NCBI GenBank assembly: GCA_910586595.1
Contig: CAJUJB010000068.1
Coordinates: 1-9,420 of the forward strand
Source of the DNA: an uncultured Muribaculaceae bacterium
GTDB taxonomy: Bacteria; Bacteroidota; Bacteroidia; Bacteroidales; Muribaculaceae
Reading direction: 5' to 3'
DNA: 9,420 nucleotides
Shown here: piece after piece, positions 1 through 6,533 of the stretch
Layout: each line of letters opens with the position of its first letter
Numbering within the stretch: position 1 is the stretch's first letter
Translations under genes and position numbers: made by a program
Notes under the pieces: generated by a model
The model's input: the letters and a program-made list of their open reading frames with translations, nothing else
The model's database searches: none
Told to the model about the DNA's origin: nothing

Positions 1-751
1 AGGTATAGTCGGTTTCCCACGAGCCGGTCACATAATCACTCTCGGAGAGAGCCCGGTAGGGCGATTTGTAGCCGGTGGTGTGGTAGTGGCTCAGCAGGAG
101 TGTCTTAACGTGCCACTTGTCGGTAGGGTCGTTTAATATTACCTCTATCTTGGCCATGGCGCGCAGCAGGTGGATGGTGCCGAGGTTGGCCGATATGCCC
201 GGCTCTATGCCTCCGGGGATGGCCACGTCTTTGATGCCATAGAGGGGTATGAGATTGTCGTAAGCGAGGGCGGCCCCTTTGAAATCGTAGGTCTGTTCCC
301 AGGCGTTTTTCACGAAATCGGCGTTATCGGCCGGGTAGGTGTTCCAGTTGGCCAGAAGCATGATCTTGAAGCTGCCCGACGAAATGTCGATGTCGGTTAC
401 TCCGTTGAAGTAATACCTCTTGCTGCTCTCGTAGGTGGCTACGGGGGTGATATGGAAATCGGTGATTTGTCCGAGGTAGTTGCCTTTTGTGTCGAGGAGT
501 GCCACACGCACGTCGCCGCCCGTAAGGTCGATATGGTTTTCGAGGCCCGAGCCTTCGTCGTAGTCGCCTGCGGGCGTGGTGCGCGAGGTCTCGGGAGCTT
601 GGTCGCCGACGGTGACATAGAAGCCAGCGTGGTAGACGGTTCCGTCAGGCTCGGTCACGACAGGCTCGTCGCTCTTGCCGGAGCATCCGGGAAGAACGGC
701 AGCTGCAAGCAGCACAGCCAGGAGGGTGAGAGTGTATATGAGGCGTGACAA
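1..751 (-). CDS. Fimbrillin-like lipoprotein, probable minor/tip subunit of a type V fimbria (partial, C-terminus outside window)
   Basis: About 250 residues are visible before the reading frame leaves the left edge. The N-terminus is a lipoprotein signal: a hydrophobic run at residues 8-20, then LPGC with the lipidated Cys at 23, then a polar stretch (SGKSDEP). After it come an SRTTP segment (Arg57), a G-x-G-x-EN-x-ID stretch at 67-75 and RAMAKIEV at 197-204. That last element matches the R-x-x-AK-hydrophobic motif common in FimA/Mfa-type fimbrillins. No ATG lies in frame between the stop at 769-767 and the signal peptide, so TTG (751-749) is taken as start; ATT at 766-764 is the only other candidate upstream. 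It follows the Mfa2-like gene by 60 bp and is probably co-transcribed with it. Position behind the Mfa1- and Mfa2-like genes fits the minor subunits (Mfa3-5) of the Porphyromonas Mfa cluster. Tip role is inferred from order only; it could be another shaft or accessory subunit. Confidence 0.8.
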   Translation of the reverse strand, partial: MSRLIYTLTLLAVLLAAAVLPGCSGKSDEPVVTEPDGTVYHAGFYVTVGDQAPETSRTTPAGDYDEGSGLENHIDLTGGDVRVALLDTKGNYLGQITDFHITPVATYESSKRYYFNGVTDIDISSGSFKIMLLANWNTYPADNADFVKNAWEQTYDFKGAALAYDNLIPLYGIKDVAIPGGIEPGISANLGTIHLLRAMAKIEVILNDPTDKWHVKTLLLSHYHTTGYKSPYRALSESDYVTGSWETDYT

Positions 752-811
752 GGCGGAAGTGAAAATTTAAATTTAATATGGATTAAGTCTGAGAAGGATA
801 AAGTCAGGTAA

Positions 812-1867
812 TTATATTTCTTGGTTCTGTAGAACGACTTTCCACGATTGGATGTAGATGTATTTCTCGATCCAGCGGTAGTTGGCGTCGAGGAAGAATA
901 TGAAGTTGTAGTCGTCCTGACGGTCGAGATATTCCTGGTCGCTCATGCCGCGGTTGTAGTTGCCTTTCACGAGAAGGGCCATGTCGATGAGCGAAACTGA
1001 GAAACAGAGCTGACCGTCGCTCTTGCGTCGTGCTTCAAGCCGTACGTCATCATCGGTCAGCAGACGGCCGATGGTAAACTCTGCCACGGTGGCTGAGTAA
1101 GTGCCGGTCTGCGAGTATTCGTCGGTGATGACAGCCGAGCCGTTGGCTATATCCCATGCATGGTATACTACGGGGTCGCTCTCGATAAGCGAGTTGTCGT
1201 GATCCATGCGCGCGTTCGACGCTGTGATGGTGAAGTCGAAGTCGTTGCCGTCGATAGGCTCGCCCGAGAGGTGCTGGAGCACGACTTTTACGGAGTTGGT
1301 ATTCTTTACCAAGGGCACTTTGAAGTAGTGTGTACCTTCGTCTTCCGGAAATTCCACCTCGGCTGTCAGGCCATGGTAGAGGTTGTCGAGGGGGCGGCGC
1401 ACGTCGGTGCCTTCGGCTCCGGTGATGTCGCCAGCGCGCGATGCGCCGTCGGGGAGGAGGGTACACTTCAGGTGCTCGAGGCGCGAGGCTTCGTGCACGG
1501 CAAACGATGTATTGCCGGGCTGGGCACCGCTGCCGCACCATGCCTGGAGGCGGTATGTGCCGGGCTTGACGGCCTCGTCGAGCACAACTTCGTAGCCGTC
1601 GGCTGCAAGGGCGTCGCCGCTCTCGGTGTGCGTGTGCACAATGTTGCCGTCGGGGTCGATCACGTTGAGAGTCACGTGGTCTACTTCATTGGCGAAGGCG
1701 TCGGCAAACTTCATGTTCCAGTCGTAGGCGAATCTCACCCTGAACTTGGGGTCGCAATCGCCCTCGTAGTCGAAGATGAAGCTGTCGCTGCACGCCGTCA
1801 GGCCCGATGCGGCGGCAAGGGCTATGAGCAGAGCTACGGCTTGTGAGGTTTTACTGATGAGGTTCAT
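812..1867 (-). CDS. FimB/Mfa2-family fimbrial lipoprotein (anchor subunit)
   Basis: This 351-residue lipoprotein carries the hallmarks of the FimB/Mfa2 family, whose Porphyromonas members anchor the fimbria at the outer membrane and limit its length. Residues 10-26 form a signal peptide ending in LTAC (lipid Cys26). They are followed by a C-D-x-KF-x-VRFAYDWNMKFADAF segment (38-58), which is very typical of the family, then a V-x-L-x-V-x-D-x-DG strand (65-74) and a KPGTYRLQAWCG segment (101-112). An NLYHG element (162-166) begins the second domain. The C-terminal 17 residues (YIYIQSWKVV...) resemble those of the Mfa1-like protein upstream. The ATG at 1867 sits directly before the signal peptide. 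A 224-bp gap with a terminator separates it from the major-subunit gene. No Bacteroidetes -7 box was found in that gap, so expression may depend on read-through. Family call is strong; anchoring is known for relatives and inferred here. Confidence 0.9.
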   Translation of the reverse strand: MNLISKTSQAVALLIALAAASGLTACSDSFIFDYEGDCDPKFRVRFAYDWNMKFADAFANEVDHVTLNVIDPDGNIVHTHTESGDALAADGYEVVLDEAVKPGTYRLQAWCGSGAQPGNTSFAVHEASRLEHLKCTLLPDGASRAGDITGAEGTDVRRPLDNLYHGLTAEVEFPEDEGTHYFKVPLVKNTNSVKVVLQHLSGEPIDGNDFDFTITASNARMDHDNSLIESDPVVYHAWDIANGSAVITDEYSQTGTYSATVAEFTIGRLLTDDDVRLEARRKSDGQLCFSVSLIDMALLVKGNYNRGMSDQEYLDRQDDYNFIFFLDANYRWIEKYIYIQSWKVVLQNQEI

Positions 1868-2024
1868 CTTTATGCGCTTGTATATGTTGAGGAGGCACTG
1901 CTGGCCTCTCGTTGATGTCGGTTTTAAAGAAAGAGGTGAGAGTTTTTGCCCGCTTGGAGCGGAGTAGGGAGAGATGTGAAATATGGGTCGGCTATGGCCG
2001 TGCGGGGTGTAGAGGAGCTGAGAG
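1868..2024 (-). other. Leader region of the Mfa2-like gene
   Basis: This is the non-coding stretch between the terminator and the Mfa2-like start. On the minus strand it holds two small hairpins. One has CCGCT/AGCGG arms around a 3-nt loop (1950-1962). The other has GAGGC/GCCTC arms around a 7-nt loop (1892-1908) and ends 24 nt before the ATG. Neither is followed by a T-run on the coding strand, so they are not terminators. No TAnnTTTG box is present on the minus strand. A weak or atypical promoter cannot be excluded. Confidence 0.4.
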
Positions 2025-2062
2025 AAAAAATCCTGCGGACGCGGACTTGCGCCCGCAGGATT
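2025..2062 (-). terminator. Rho-independent terminator after the Mfa1-like gene
   Basis: On the minus strand a perfect 10-bp GC-rich stem (AATCCTGCGG with CCGCAGGATT, at 2053-2062 and 2029-2038) encloses a 14-nt loop. It runs directly into six T residues ending at 2025. It begins 29 nt after the TAA of the major fimbrillin gene. The T-run follows the stem only in the minus-strand reading, so it acts on leftward transcription. Confidence 0.9.
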
Positions 2063-2091
2063 GTATCATTGATGATTGGAGATATCTACTA

Positions 2092-3963
2092 TTAGATGTC
2101 GGCTTCCTGGGTTACAATCTTCCAGGAGAGGATGTTGATGTTCGATTCTACGTAGTAGAGAGGATTCTTGGGTTTGTTGGGATCGATAAGTTCGCCACCT
2201 TCTTCCTTGCTGTAGGGTTTGAACACACCGTCGCCGAGGCTCGAGATCTTGGTGATGTCGAGGCTGTAGATGTGGTTACGTACGGTACCCCACTGGCCTT
2301 CAACTTTTGCATTTTCGTTGTTTGCATTGTTGAGGTGCTCCAGAGGAATTGAATATACGGTTGCACCGTCGGTGTAGGCTACAGCGTAGTTGCTTTCACC
2401 TGCGGTTGCGTTCTTAAGGGTGTTGTTGATGGTTGTGCGGGGTACTTCAGTAGCGTTGGGATAAATTGTGTCGAGTTTAGCACCTTGTGTGCCTGTTGCG
2501 TCATCGGCAGGAACTTCTACAAACTTAGGCTCGCCGAGAGTGTAGTATGGTGTGGGGTTGCTAGCTGCTACGTTCACGTCAACAGTACCTGTGCCATTGC
2601 CAGCGGCAACGAGCTCGCAGTCTGCAGGTTCGATTTGTTTGTAGGAGTAGAGTTGGATTGTCTCTCCATTTACTTCGATGGTACCTTTGGGAGTGCGTGA
2701 ATAGTACTGGGGGTTGGTGATGTCGAATACCTTGTTCATGAAGGCTTCCTTGAGGTAGTTCACGCCAAGGTAGTTCACGAGGTTAAGAGGATTACCTTTT
2801 GCGTCGCACACGCGTGCAGCGAGAAGCACAGTTGTGGTCTTGTTAGGCATGGGGAGGTTGCCGTCGGTGATGTTCTCAACTTCGTTGGTGTTCTCGTTGC
2901 AGTAGAGACGGGTTCCGTTGAGGCGTTTGGTGCCTACAACCTGATCGAGGTCAGTGAAGTAGTTTTCGCCAACGTGGAGTTTTGCAGCGAGGGCTCCGCC
3001 ATCGAGGCCGTAAACGGTAGATTTGCCCCAGTAGCTACGGTGGTAATCAGCATGGTTCCATGCGTTTGCATAAGCCCAGTCACCAGCGAATGTGGTCTGT
3101 GCATTCCAGCCTTCAAGGCTCTTGGAGAGGGTGCTCTTCTGCGCAGTTGCATTCAGGCCCCAGCCTTCGAATACGATGTAAACCTTTTCAGCAGCTACGC
3201 CGTCCGTTACGCCGCCGACCTCGTCTGCGTTAGGTTTACCAGCTACAGTAACATCAAGTTCATAGCCTTCTTTACCATTGTCAAGTACGGTGGCTTTGAG
3301 GTTTGATGCGCTTACCTGCACGCGGGCAGCAAGACGCTCAACATAGATGTCTACGCGCTCAGCGTCGGTGAATTCTTCCTTAGTGGGATATTCCTGGAGG
3401 AAGTTTTCGGGGTTAAGTTTGGTTGCAAAATAGTAGGGTGAGTTCTCTGTGCCTTCGCCGAAGTAGCTGGAGGTAGACATTACGAAGCTGGTGTAGGCGT
3501 CATCTACAGATTGAACGAGCTGCTTACCCATATCCTCGATAGTGCGTTGTGCAGTAAGTCCGTCAGGCTTATTGAGTACGGTTACAACCCAGGTGGGGTA
3601 GTCCTTACCGGTGAGCCCTTTAAGGATTACGGTACCTTTACCGAGTTTCTCTACGTTTTCCTCTGTGCCGTCGGGTCCATTTGTCCACGAGTTTGCTTCG
3701 CTAACGAAGTTGCCCTTTTCGTCGTAGAAATAGAAATAGGCGTTGTTCACTACGTTTTCGTTGCCGTCACCGTAGATGAAGTCTTTATCATCGATTTGGC
3801 TGCCGCTACGAGAAGAGGCGTCGCCTGCGAGGATATTGACATTCAGGTAAGCCACATCACCTTCGACGGGCTTAGTTTCGGGTGCGTTTGCGGGTTCGTC
3901 GTTTGAGCATGCCCAAAGACCGAGTGCTGCTGCCCCGAGGAGGAGTTTTGAAATGTTGTTCAT
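2092..3963 (-). CDS. Mfa1-family major fimbrial subunit (lipoprotein fimbrillin)
   Basis: This 623-residue protein is the probable shaft subunit of the fimbria. Residues 1-19 are a lipoprotein signal ending in LWAC (Cys19), followed by SNDE, an acidic surface-export-like tail. A first strand (AYLNVNI, 38-44) precedes Arg52 in SSRSGS, the expected place for trypsin-like maturation of type V pilins. YFYFYDEKGNF (76-86) and RLAARVQVSAS (210-220) are FimA/Mfa1-clan core strands. The C-terminal domain has RNHIYSLDITKISSLGDGVF (562-581) and ends with NINILSWKIV (608-617), as in the Mfa1 fimbrillin C-terminal family. It is somewhat longer than my recollection of Porphyromonas Mfa1 (about 560 residues). 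It follows the DUF3868 gene by 36 bp and is followed by its own terminator. Third codon positions look more A/T-rich (GGT, GCA, GTA) than in the flanking genes, compatible with high expression. Confidence in family is high; adhesion target unknown. Confidence 0.93.
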   Translation of the reverse strand: MNNISKLLLGAAALGLWACSNDEPANAPETKPVEGDVAYLNVNILAGDASSRSGSQIDDKDFIYGDGNENVVNNAYFYFYDEKGNFVSEANSWTNGPDGTEENVEKLGKGTVILKGLTGKDYPTWVVTVLNKPDGLTAQRTIEDMGKQLVQSVDDAYTSFVMSTSSYFGEGTENSPYYFATKLNPENFLQEYPTKEEFTDAERVDIYVERLAARVQVSASNLKATVLDNGKEGYELDVTVAGKPNADEVGGVTDGVAAEKVYIVFEGWGLNATAQKSTLSKSLEGWNAQTTFAGDWAYANAWNHADYHRSYWGKSTVYGLDGGALAAKLHVGENYFTDLDQVVGTKRLNGTRLYCNENTNEVENITDGNLPMPNKTTTVLLAARVCDAKGNPLNLVNYLGVNYLKEAFMNKVFDITNPQYYSRTPKGTIEVNGETIQLYSYKQIEPADCELVAAGNGTGTVDVNVAASNPTPYYTLGEPKFVEVPADDATGTQGAKLDTIYPNATEVPRTTINNTLKNATAGESNYAVAYTDGATVYSIPLEHLNNANNENAKVEGQWGTVRNHIYSLDITKISSLGDGVFKPYSKEEGGELIDPNKPKNPLYYVESNINILSWKIVTQEADI

Positions 3964-3999
3964 AAAAAATCTGAAAGTGTTATGATTGTTGATTTGTCG

Positions 4000-5499
4000 T
4001 TATTTGCTTGATTCAGCTGGTTTTGTTGTCTGTGCTGTGATTGTCACGGGGTGATAGGCCTTAATCTGGTCTATTGTGCCGAGATATGTGTCGGCCTTTG
4101 CTATGCCTGCCTTGCGGGCTGCCTCGAAGCGGAGTGTCGCTTCGGAGTAGTCGCCGCGACGGGCTGCAAGCACTCCGCGTGCGAAGTCGGCTTCGGGCGA
4201 GGAGCCTGCACGTAGCAGGTGGCTCTGGGCACGCTCAAGGTCGCCTCGCATGAGCTCTATATTGGCTGCGTTGAGGTTGAGCATGGGGTCGTCGGGATAT
4301 ACGCCAACGGCTGTTTCCATCACCTTGAGATACTCGGGCGAGCCCTCGGGGTGCAATTGCGCGAGTGTGTAGAAGTCTACAGGGCGCAGGCGCGTGGGGT
4401 CGCTGGCAAAGACGCGTTTGAGCTCTTCGATGTCGGTATATACCTTGATGCGGTATTTCACGGTGTAGTCGGAGTGACGCAGCCAAGGGTAGATTTCCTT
4501 GAGTATGACTTTGTAATCAGCCGGATATGTGTCGCGGATGTAGTGGTCTTTGGCATCAGGCTCCATGGGAGAGTCGACTATGCCGAGTATCTCGGCGCGG
4601 TGAGGTATGTCGTAGTCGAGCGAGTCGGTGAGGTAACGCCGGAGGCCTTCCCAGTCTTCAGGCTCGAAGGAAGTCGACATAATTCCGCGGTCGAAGTGAT
4701 AGAGGTCGCGCACGTAGTTGCTGAGTGTCACCGTACGGCCCTGGGCGAGACGCACGTTGTTGCTGTACGAGCCTTCGGGCGAGGCGAAACCTTTGATGTG
4801 CACGTTGGTGATCACAGCATCGGTATCCTGGCGCACGTAGTCGATTGAGTTGAGAATTTTGGCAATCTCGCGTTTGTTGACCATGTAGTCGGGCTTGAGC
4901 TCCGTGCGGTTGACTACGAATGATACAAATGCCTTGCCTTCGATATTTTTTTCGACGGGTTTGTCATCGACCGGCGGCGCGAACACGAATTCAACCGGCA
5001 GGGGCGGACGGCGTGTGTCGATGAGCGCGAGTTCGTTAAGTCCGTGGCGGCTTGGGCCGGGTACGTTCTCGGGGCGTGAGCAGCAGTTGGCGGCTTCCTC
5101 GCGCATCTCTACCGAGCTGCGGCCCATCCATTCTTCGAAGGGTACGGTCTCGGTGACGGTGGGGCGCTGTTTGCTGCCGGCACGGTAGATGCGTTCGTCT
5201 CCGGCGTCGAGCTGGCCCTTACGCATATAGTAGAAATATCGGTTGCGGCCGCATACGGTGACCGGCTCGAGCTCAAGGCTGTCGGTACCGGCCTCGCTGA
5301 TGATGACGGGTGTGAGAATCAGCTCGCGGTCTCCTCCGAGTTTATAGTCGGCCATGTTGAGCTGTATGGCAACCGAGAGGGTCTTGGCCGCCTCGTCGAC
5401 ATTGACGTCCACGTCATATACTTTGAACGCCGTGCTGTAGGCGAGAGCCTGAAGCGCGCAGCTTGCGGCTGCAAGGAATGTGAATATATATCGTTTCAT
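4000..5499 (-). CDS. DUF3868 protein with OmpA-like domain and TPR-like C-terminus
   Basis: This 499-residue protein has a Sec signal peptide (residues 1-20, cleavage after ALA) and should be periplasmic or envelope-bound. The N-terminal part (about 21-115) matches DUF3868: a beta-rich region with LTPVIIS (62-68) and VCGRNRYFYYMRKG (82-95). A Cys pair at 139-140 lies in a linker. Residues 189-266 look like an OmpA C-terminal domain: a FVVNRTEL strand, then IKGFASPEGS (235-244), N248, and R255 in LAQGRTVTLSNYV. The Asp of the usual TD motif that binds peptidoglycan is Ser here (S240), while the Asn and Arg are kept. Residues 374-465 contain helix pairs resembling TPRs (NAANIELMRGDLERAQSHLL). 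It follows the DUF3575 gene by 16 bp and precedes the major fimbrillin by 36 bp, so it is almost surely in the same operon. Function is not established; an assembly or scaffold role for the fimbria is inferred from context. Confidence 0.85.
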   Translation of the reverse strand: MKRYIFTFLAAASCALQALAYSTAFKVYDVDVNVDEAAKTLSVAIQLNMADYKLGGDRELILTPVIISEAGTDSLELEPVTVCGRNRYFYYMRKGQLDAGDERIYRAGSKQRPTVTETVPFEEWMGRSSVEMREEAANCCSRPENVPGPSRHGLNELALIDTRRPPLPVEFVFAPPVDDKPVEKNIEGKAFVSFVVNRTELKPDYMVNKREIAKILNSIDYVRQDTDAVITNVHIKGFASPEGSYSNNVRLAQGRTVTLSNYVRDLYHFDRGIMSTSFEPEDWEGLRRYLTDSLDYDIPHRAEILGIVDSPMEPDAKDHYIRDTYPADYKVILKEIYPWLRHSDYTVKYRIKVYTDIEELKRVFASDPTRLRPVDFYTLAQLHPEGSPEYLKVMETAVGVYPDDPMLNLNAANIELMRGDLERAQSHLLRAGSSPEADFARGVLAARRGDYSEATLRFEAARKAGIAKADTYLGTIDQIKAYHPVTITAQTTKPAESSK

Positions 5500-5515
5500 T
5501 TTCAGCGTGGCGGGT

Positions 5516-6100
5516 TTAGAATACGTAGATTATGTTGATGGCGGCTTTGGTAGGGCCTACATAGTTGTGAGGTACATCGGTGCGGATTTTCTTGCCGCAG
5601 TCGAAGCAGTTGTATACGTCAGAGCGTGTATAGATCCATCCGATGCCTATCTCGGCTTCGAGGTTCCAGTGCCGCGAGAGTATCCAGGAGTAACCATATC
5701 CGATACCTACACCTGCCATCCAGCCTTGGTAACGGTGGTCGGTCAGTTGCGAGAAGTCGGTGCCGAGGAATTTGATGTTGTTCTTGAGATTGCCGAAGTT
5801 ATACTGGCCTCCTATGAGATGGGCTGCTAAGAAATGACCGCTGAAGCTCTGGCAGAACCAGTAGCGGATCTCCGGCTGCACCATCCATTGTTTCCAGCGG
5901 CGGTCGTTGATGGCCCAGTTGTTGATGGTGCCGTCGATTTCTGCCGTCCACTTTGGCGCGAGCCCCACCTCTACGCCTAATGTCGGGGAGAGTAGAGCGT
6001 CGTAAATGAGGTTGGTCTTGACGGCGACCTCCTGGCCGCGGAGTGCCGGGAATGCCATCAGGATAAAAAGAATTACTGTCGCTATGTTTTTTGACTTCAT
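5516..6100 (-). CDS. DUF3575 outer-membrane beta-barrel protein
   Basis: This 194-residue protein has an N-terminal signal peptide (about residues 1-22) and then alternating amphipathic strands typical of a small outer-membrane barrel, ending in a terminal Phe (NIIYVF) as barrel proteins often do. Family landmarks are AVKTNLIYDALLSPTLGVEVGL (26-47), QPEIRYWFC (75-83), GHFLAAHLIGGQYN (88-101), RYQGW (123-127), GIGYGYSW (132-139), WNLEAEIGIGW (145-155) and VGPTKAA (181-187). A CFDC pair (165, 168) could form a disulfide in a loop. It is the first gene of the leftward fimbrial series, 16 bp ahead of the DUF3868 gene. The role is unknown; linkage suggests an outer-membrane partner for that protein or for fimbrial assembly. 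The ATG at 6100 is directly before the signal peptide. Confidence 0.85.
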   Translation of the reverse strand: MKSKNIATVILFILMAFPALRGQEVAVKTNLIYDALLSPTLGVEVGLAPKWTAEIDGTINNWAINDRRWKQWMVQPEIRYWFCQSFSGHFLAAHLIGGQYNFGNLKNNIKFLGTDFSQLTDHRYQGWMAGVGIGYGYSWILSRHWNLEAEIGIGWIYTRSDVYNCFDCGKKIRTDVPHNYVGPTKAAINIIYVF

Positions 6101-6187
6101 TAGTGAGTGAGATTGGCCTTGGCTTGGAATGGTTTGTTTATGTTTTCTCTGGAGAGTGGAGAAGGATTAGACGATGATACGATAGGA

Positions 6188-6206
6188 GGTGTTCAGTGCA
6201 AACACC
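6188..6206 (-). other. Small inverted repeat in the fimbrial operon leader
   Basis: GGTGTT and AACACC arms pair over 6 bp around a 7-nt loop. It lies about 90 nt upstream of the DUF3575 ATG and would be inside the mRNA leader if transcription starts near 6340. It has no T-run, so it is not a terminator. It could be a leader hairpin or an operator; a chance occurrence is possible. Confidence 0.3.
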
Positions 6207-6345
6207 ACAACTCACCGACGGGCGGTTGCTCGTGCGGATGGGGTGCGGTATTGGATAGAGGTTTCCATTTTAGAGAGAGGATATAATGCTTAGTTTATAA
6301 ATGGCTCGAGGAGTAGAACTGGAACCCGGCCTAAATTTGTGCTTG

Positions 6346-6353
6346 CAAAATTA
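6346..6353 (-). promoter_or_regulatory. Candidate -7 box for the leftward fimbrial operon
   Basis: Read on the minus strand this is TAATTTTG, an exact match to the Bacteroidetes -7 consensus TAnnTTTG. No TTG-type -33 element is seen at the usual distance (around 6372-6376), so the promoter would be weak or need an activator. It implies a leader of roughly 240 nt ahead of the DUF3575 start. It is the only exact minus-strand match I found in the divergent region. Confidence 0.45.
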
Positions 6354-6378
6354 CATGCCGTGCGCGGTTTACACGTAC

Positions 6379-6435
6379 ACATTCCGTAAATTTCTAATTG
6401 ACATTTCGTAAAAATCTTACATTTTGACAAAATGT
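6379..6435. repeat. Three imperfect 17-nt direct repeats (possible regulator sites)
   Basis: Copies begin at 6379 (ACATTCCGTAAATTTCT), 6401 (ACATTTCGTAAAAATCT) and 6419 (ACATTTTGACAAAATGT). Copies 1 and 2 agree at 14 of 17 positions and are 22 bp apart, about two helical turns; copies 2 and 3 agree at 13 of 17. They lie just upstream of the candidate leftward -7 box and about 90-150 bp upstream of the ATPase -7 box, where activator sites could act on either gene. A/T-richness makes some similarity expected by chance. Confidence 0.4.
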
Positions 6436-6438
6436 CAA
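6424..6438. promoter_or_regulatory. Perfect dyad TTGACA-N3-TGTCAA, putative operator
   Basis: Two 6-bp arms are exact reverse complements around AAA. A further TTGACA half-site lies at 6398-6403. The symmetry suggests a dimeric DNA-binding protein, roughly 90 bp upstream of the ATPase -7 box. The regulator is unknown. Confidence 0.4.
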
Positions 6439-6525
6439 GGCTATTTTCAACTTCTTGCCTCGTCGGAGTGTTGTATTTATGGGAAATGCCGCGCGCACCC
6501 GAAACACCGAATTGAGTTTTTTTGT

Positions 6526-6533
6526 TAACTTTG
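6526..6533 (+). promoter_or_regulatory. -7 box of the calcium ATPase promoter
   Basis: TAACTTTG matches the Bacteroidetes sigma consensus TAnnTTTG exactly and ends 25 bp before the ATG at 6559. Transcription would begin around 6540, leaving a leader of about 20 nt. No good -33 TTG is found 19-21 bp upstream (near 6503-6506); a TTG at 6512-6514 is too close. No Shine-Dalgarno sequence is visible, as is usual in this phylum. Confidence 0.6.

Noticed and set aside
170..748. Long rightward frame of 192 codons at the left edge
   Set aside because: It is the antisense shadow of the lipoprotein gene on the other strand, which has a signal peptide, lipobox and family motifs.
1950..1962. CCGCT/AGCGG hairpin ahead of the Mfa2-like gene as a second terminator
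   Set aside because: Only 5 bp, and the coding-strand bases that follow are GCAAAAA rather than a T-run.
4219..4848. Rightward frame of 209 codons inside the DUF3868 gene
   Set aside because: Antisense to a well-supported gene; rich in Val, Gly and His with no domain pattern, as G/C-rich shadows usually are.
6282..6287. TATAAT hexamer resembling a sigma70 -10 box
   Set aside because: Bacteroidetes primary sigma factors recognise TAnnTTTG rather than TATAAT, and no partner element is present at 17 bp.
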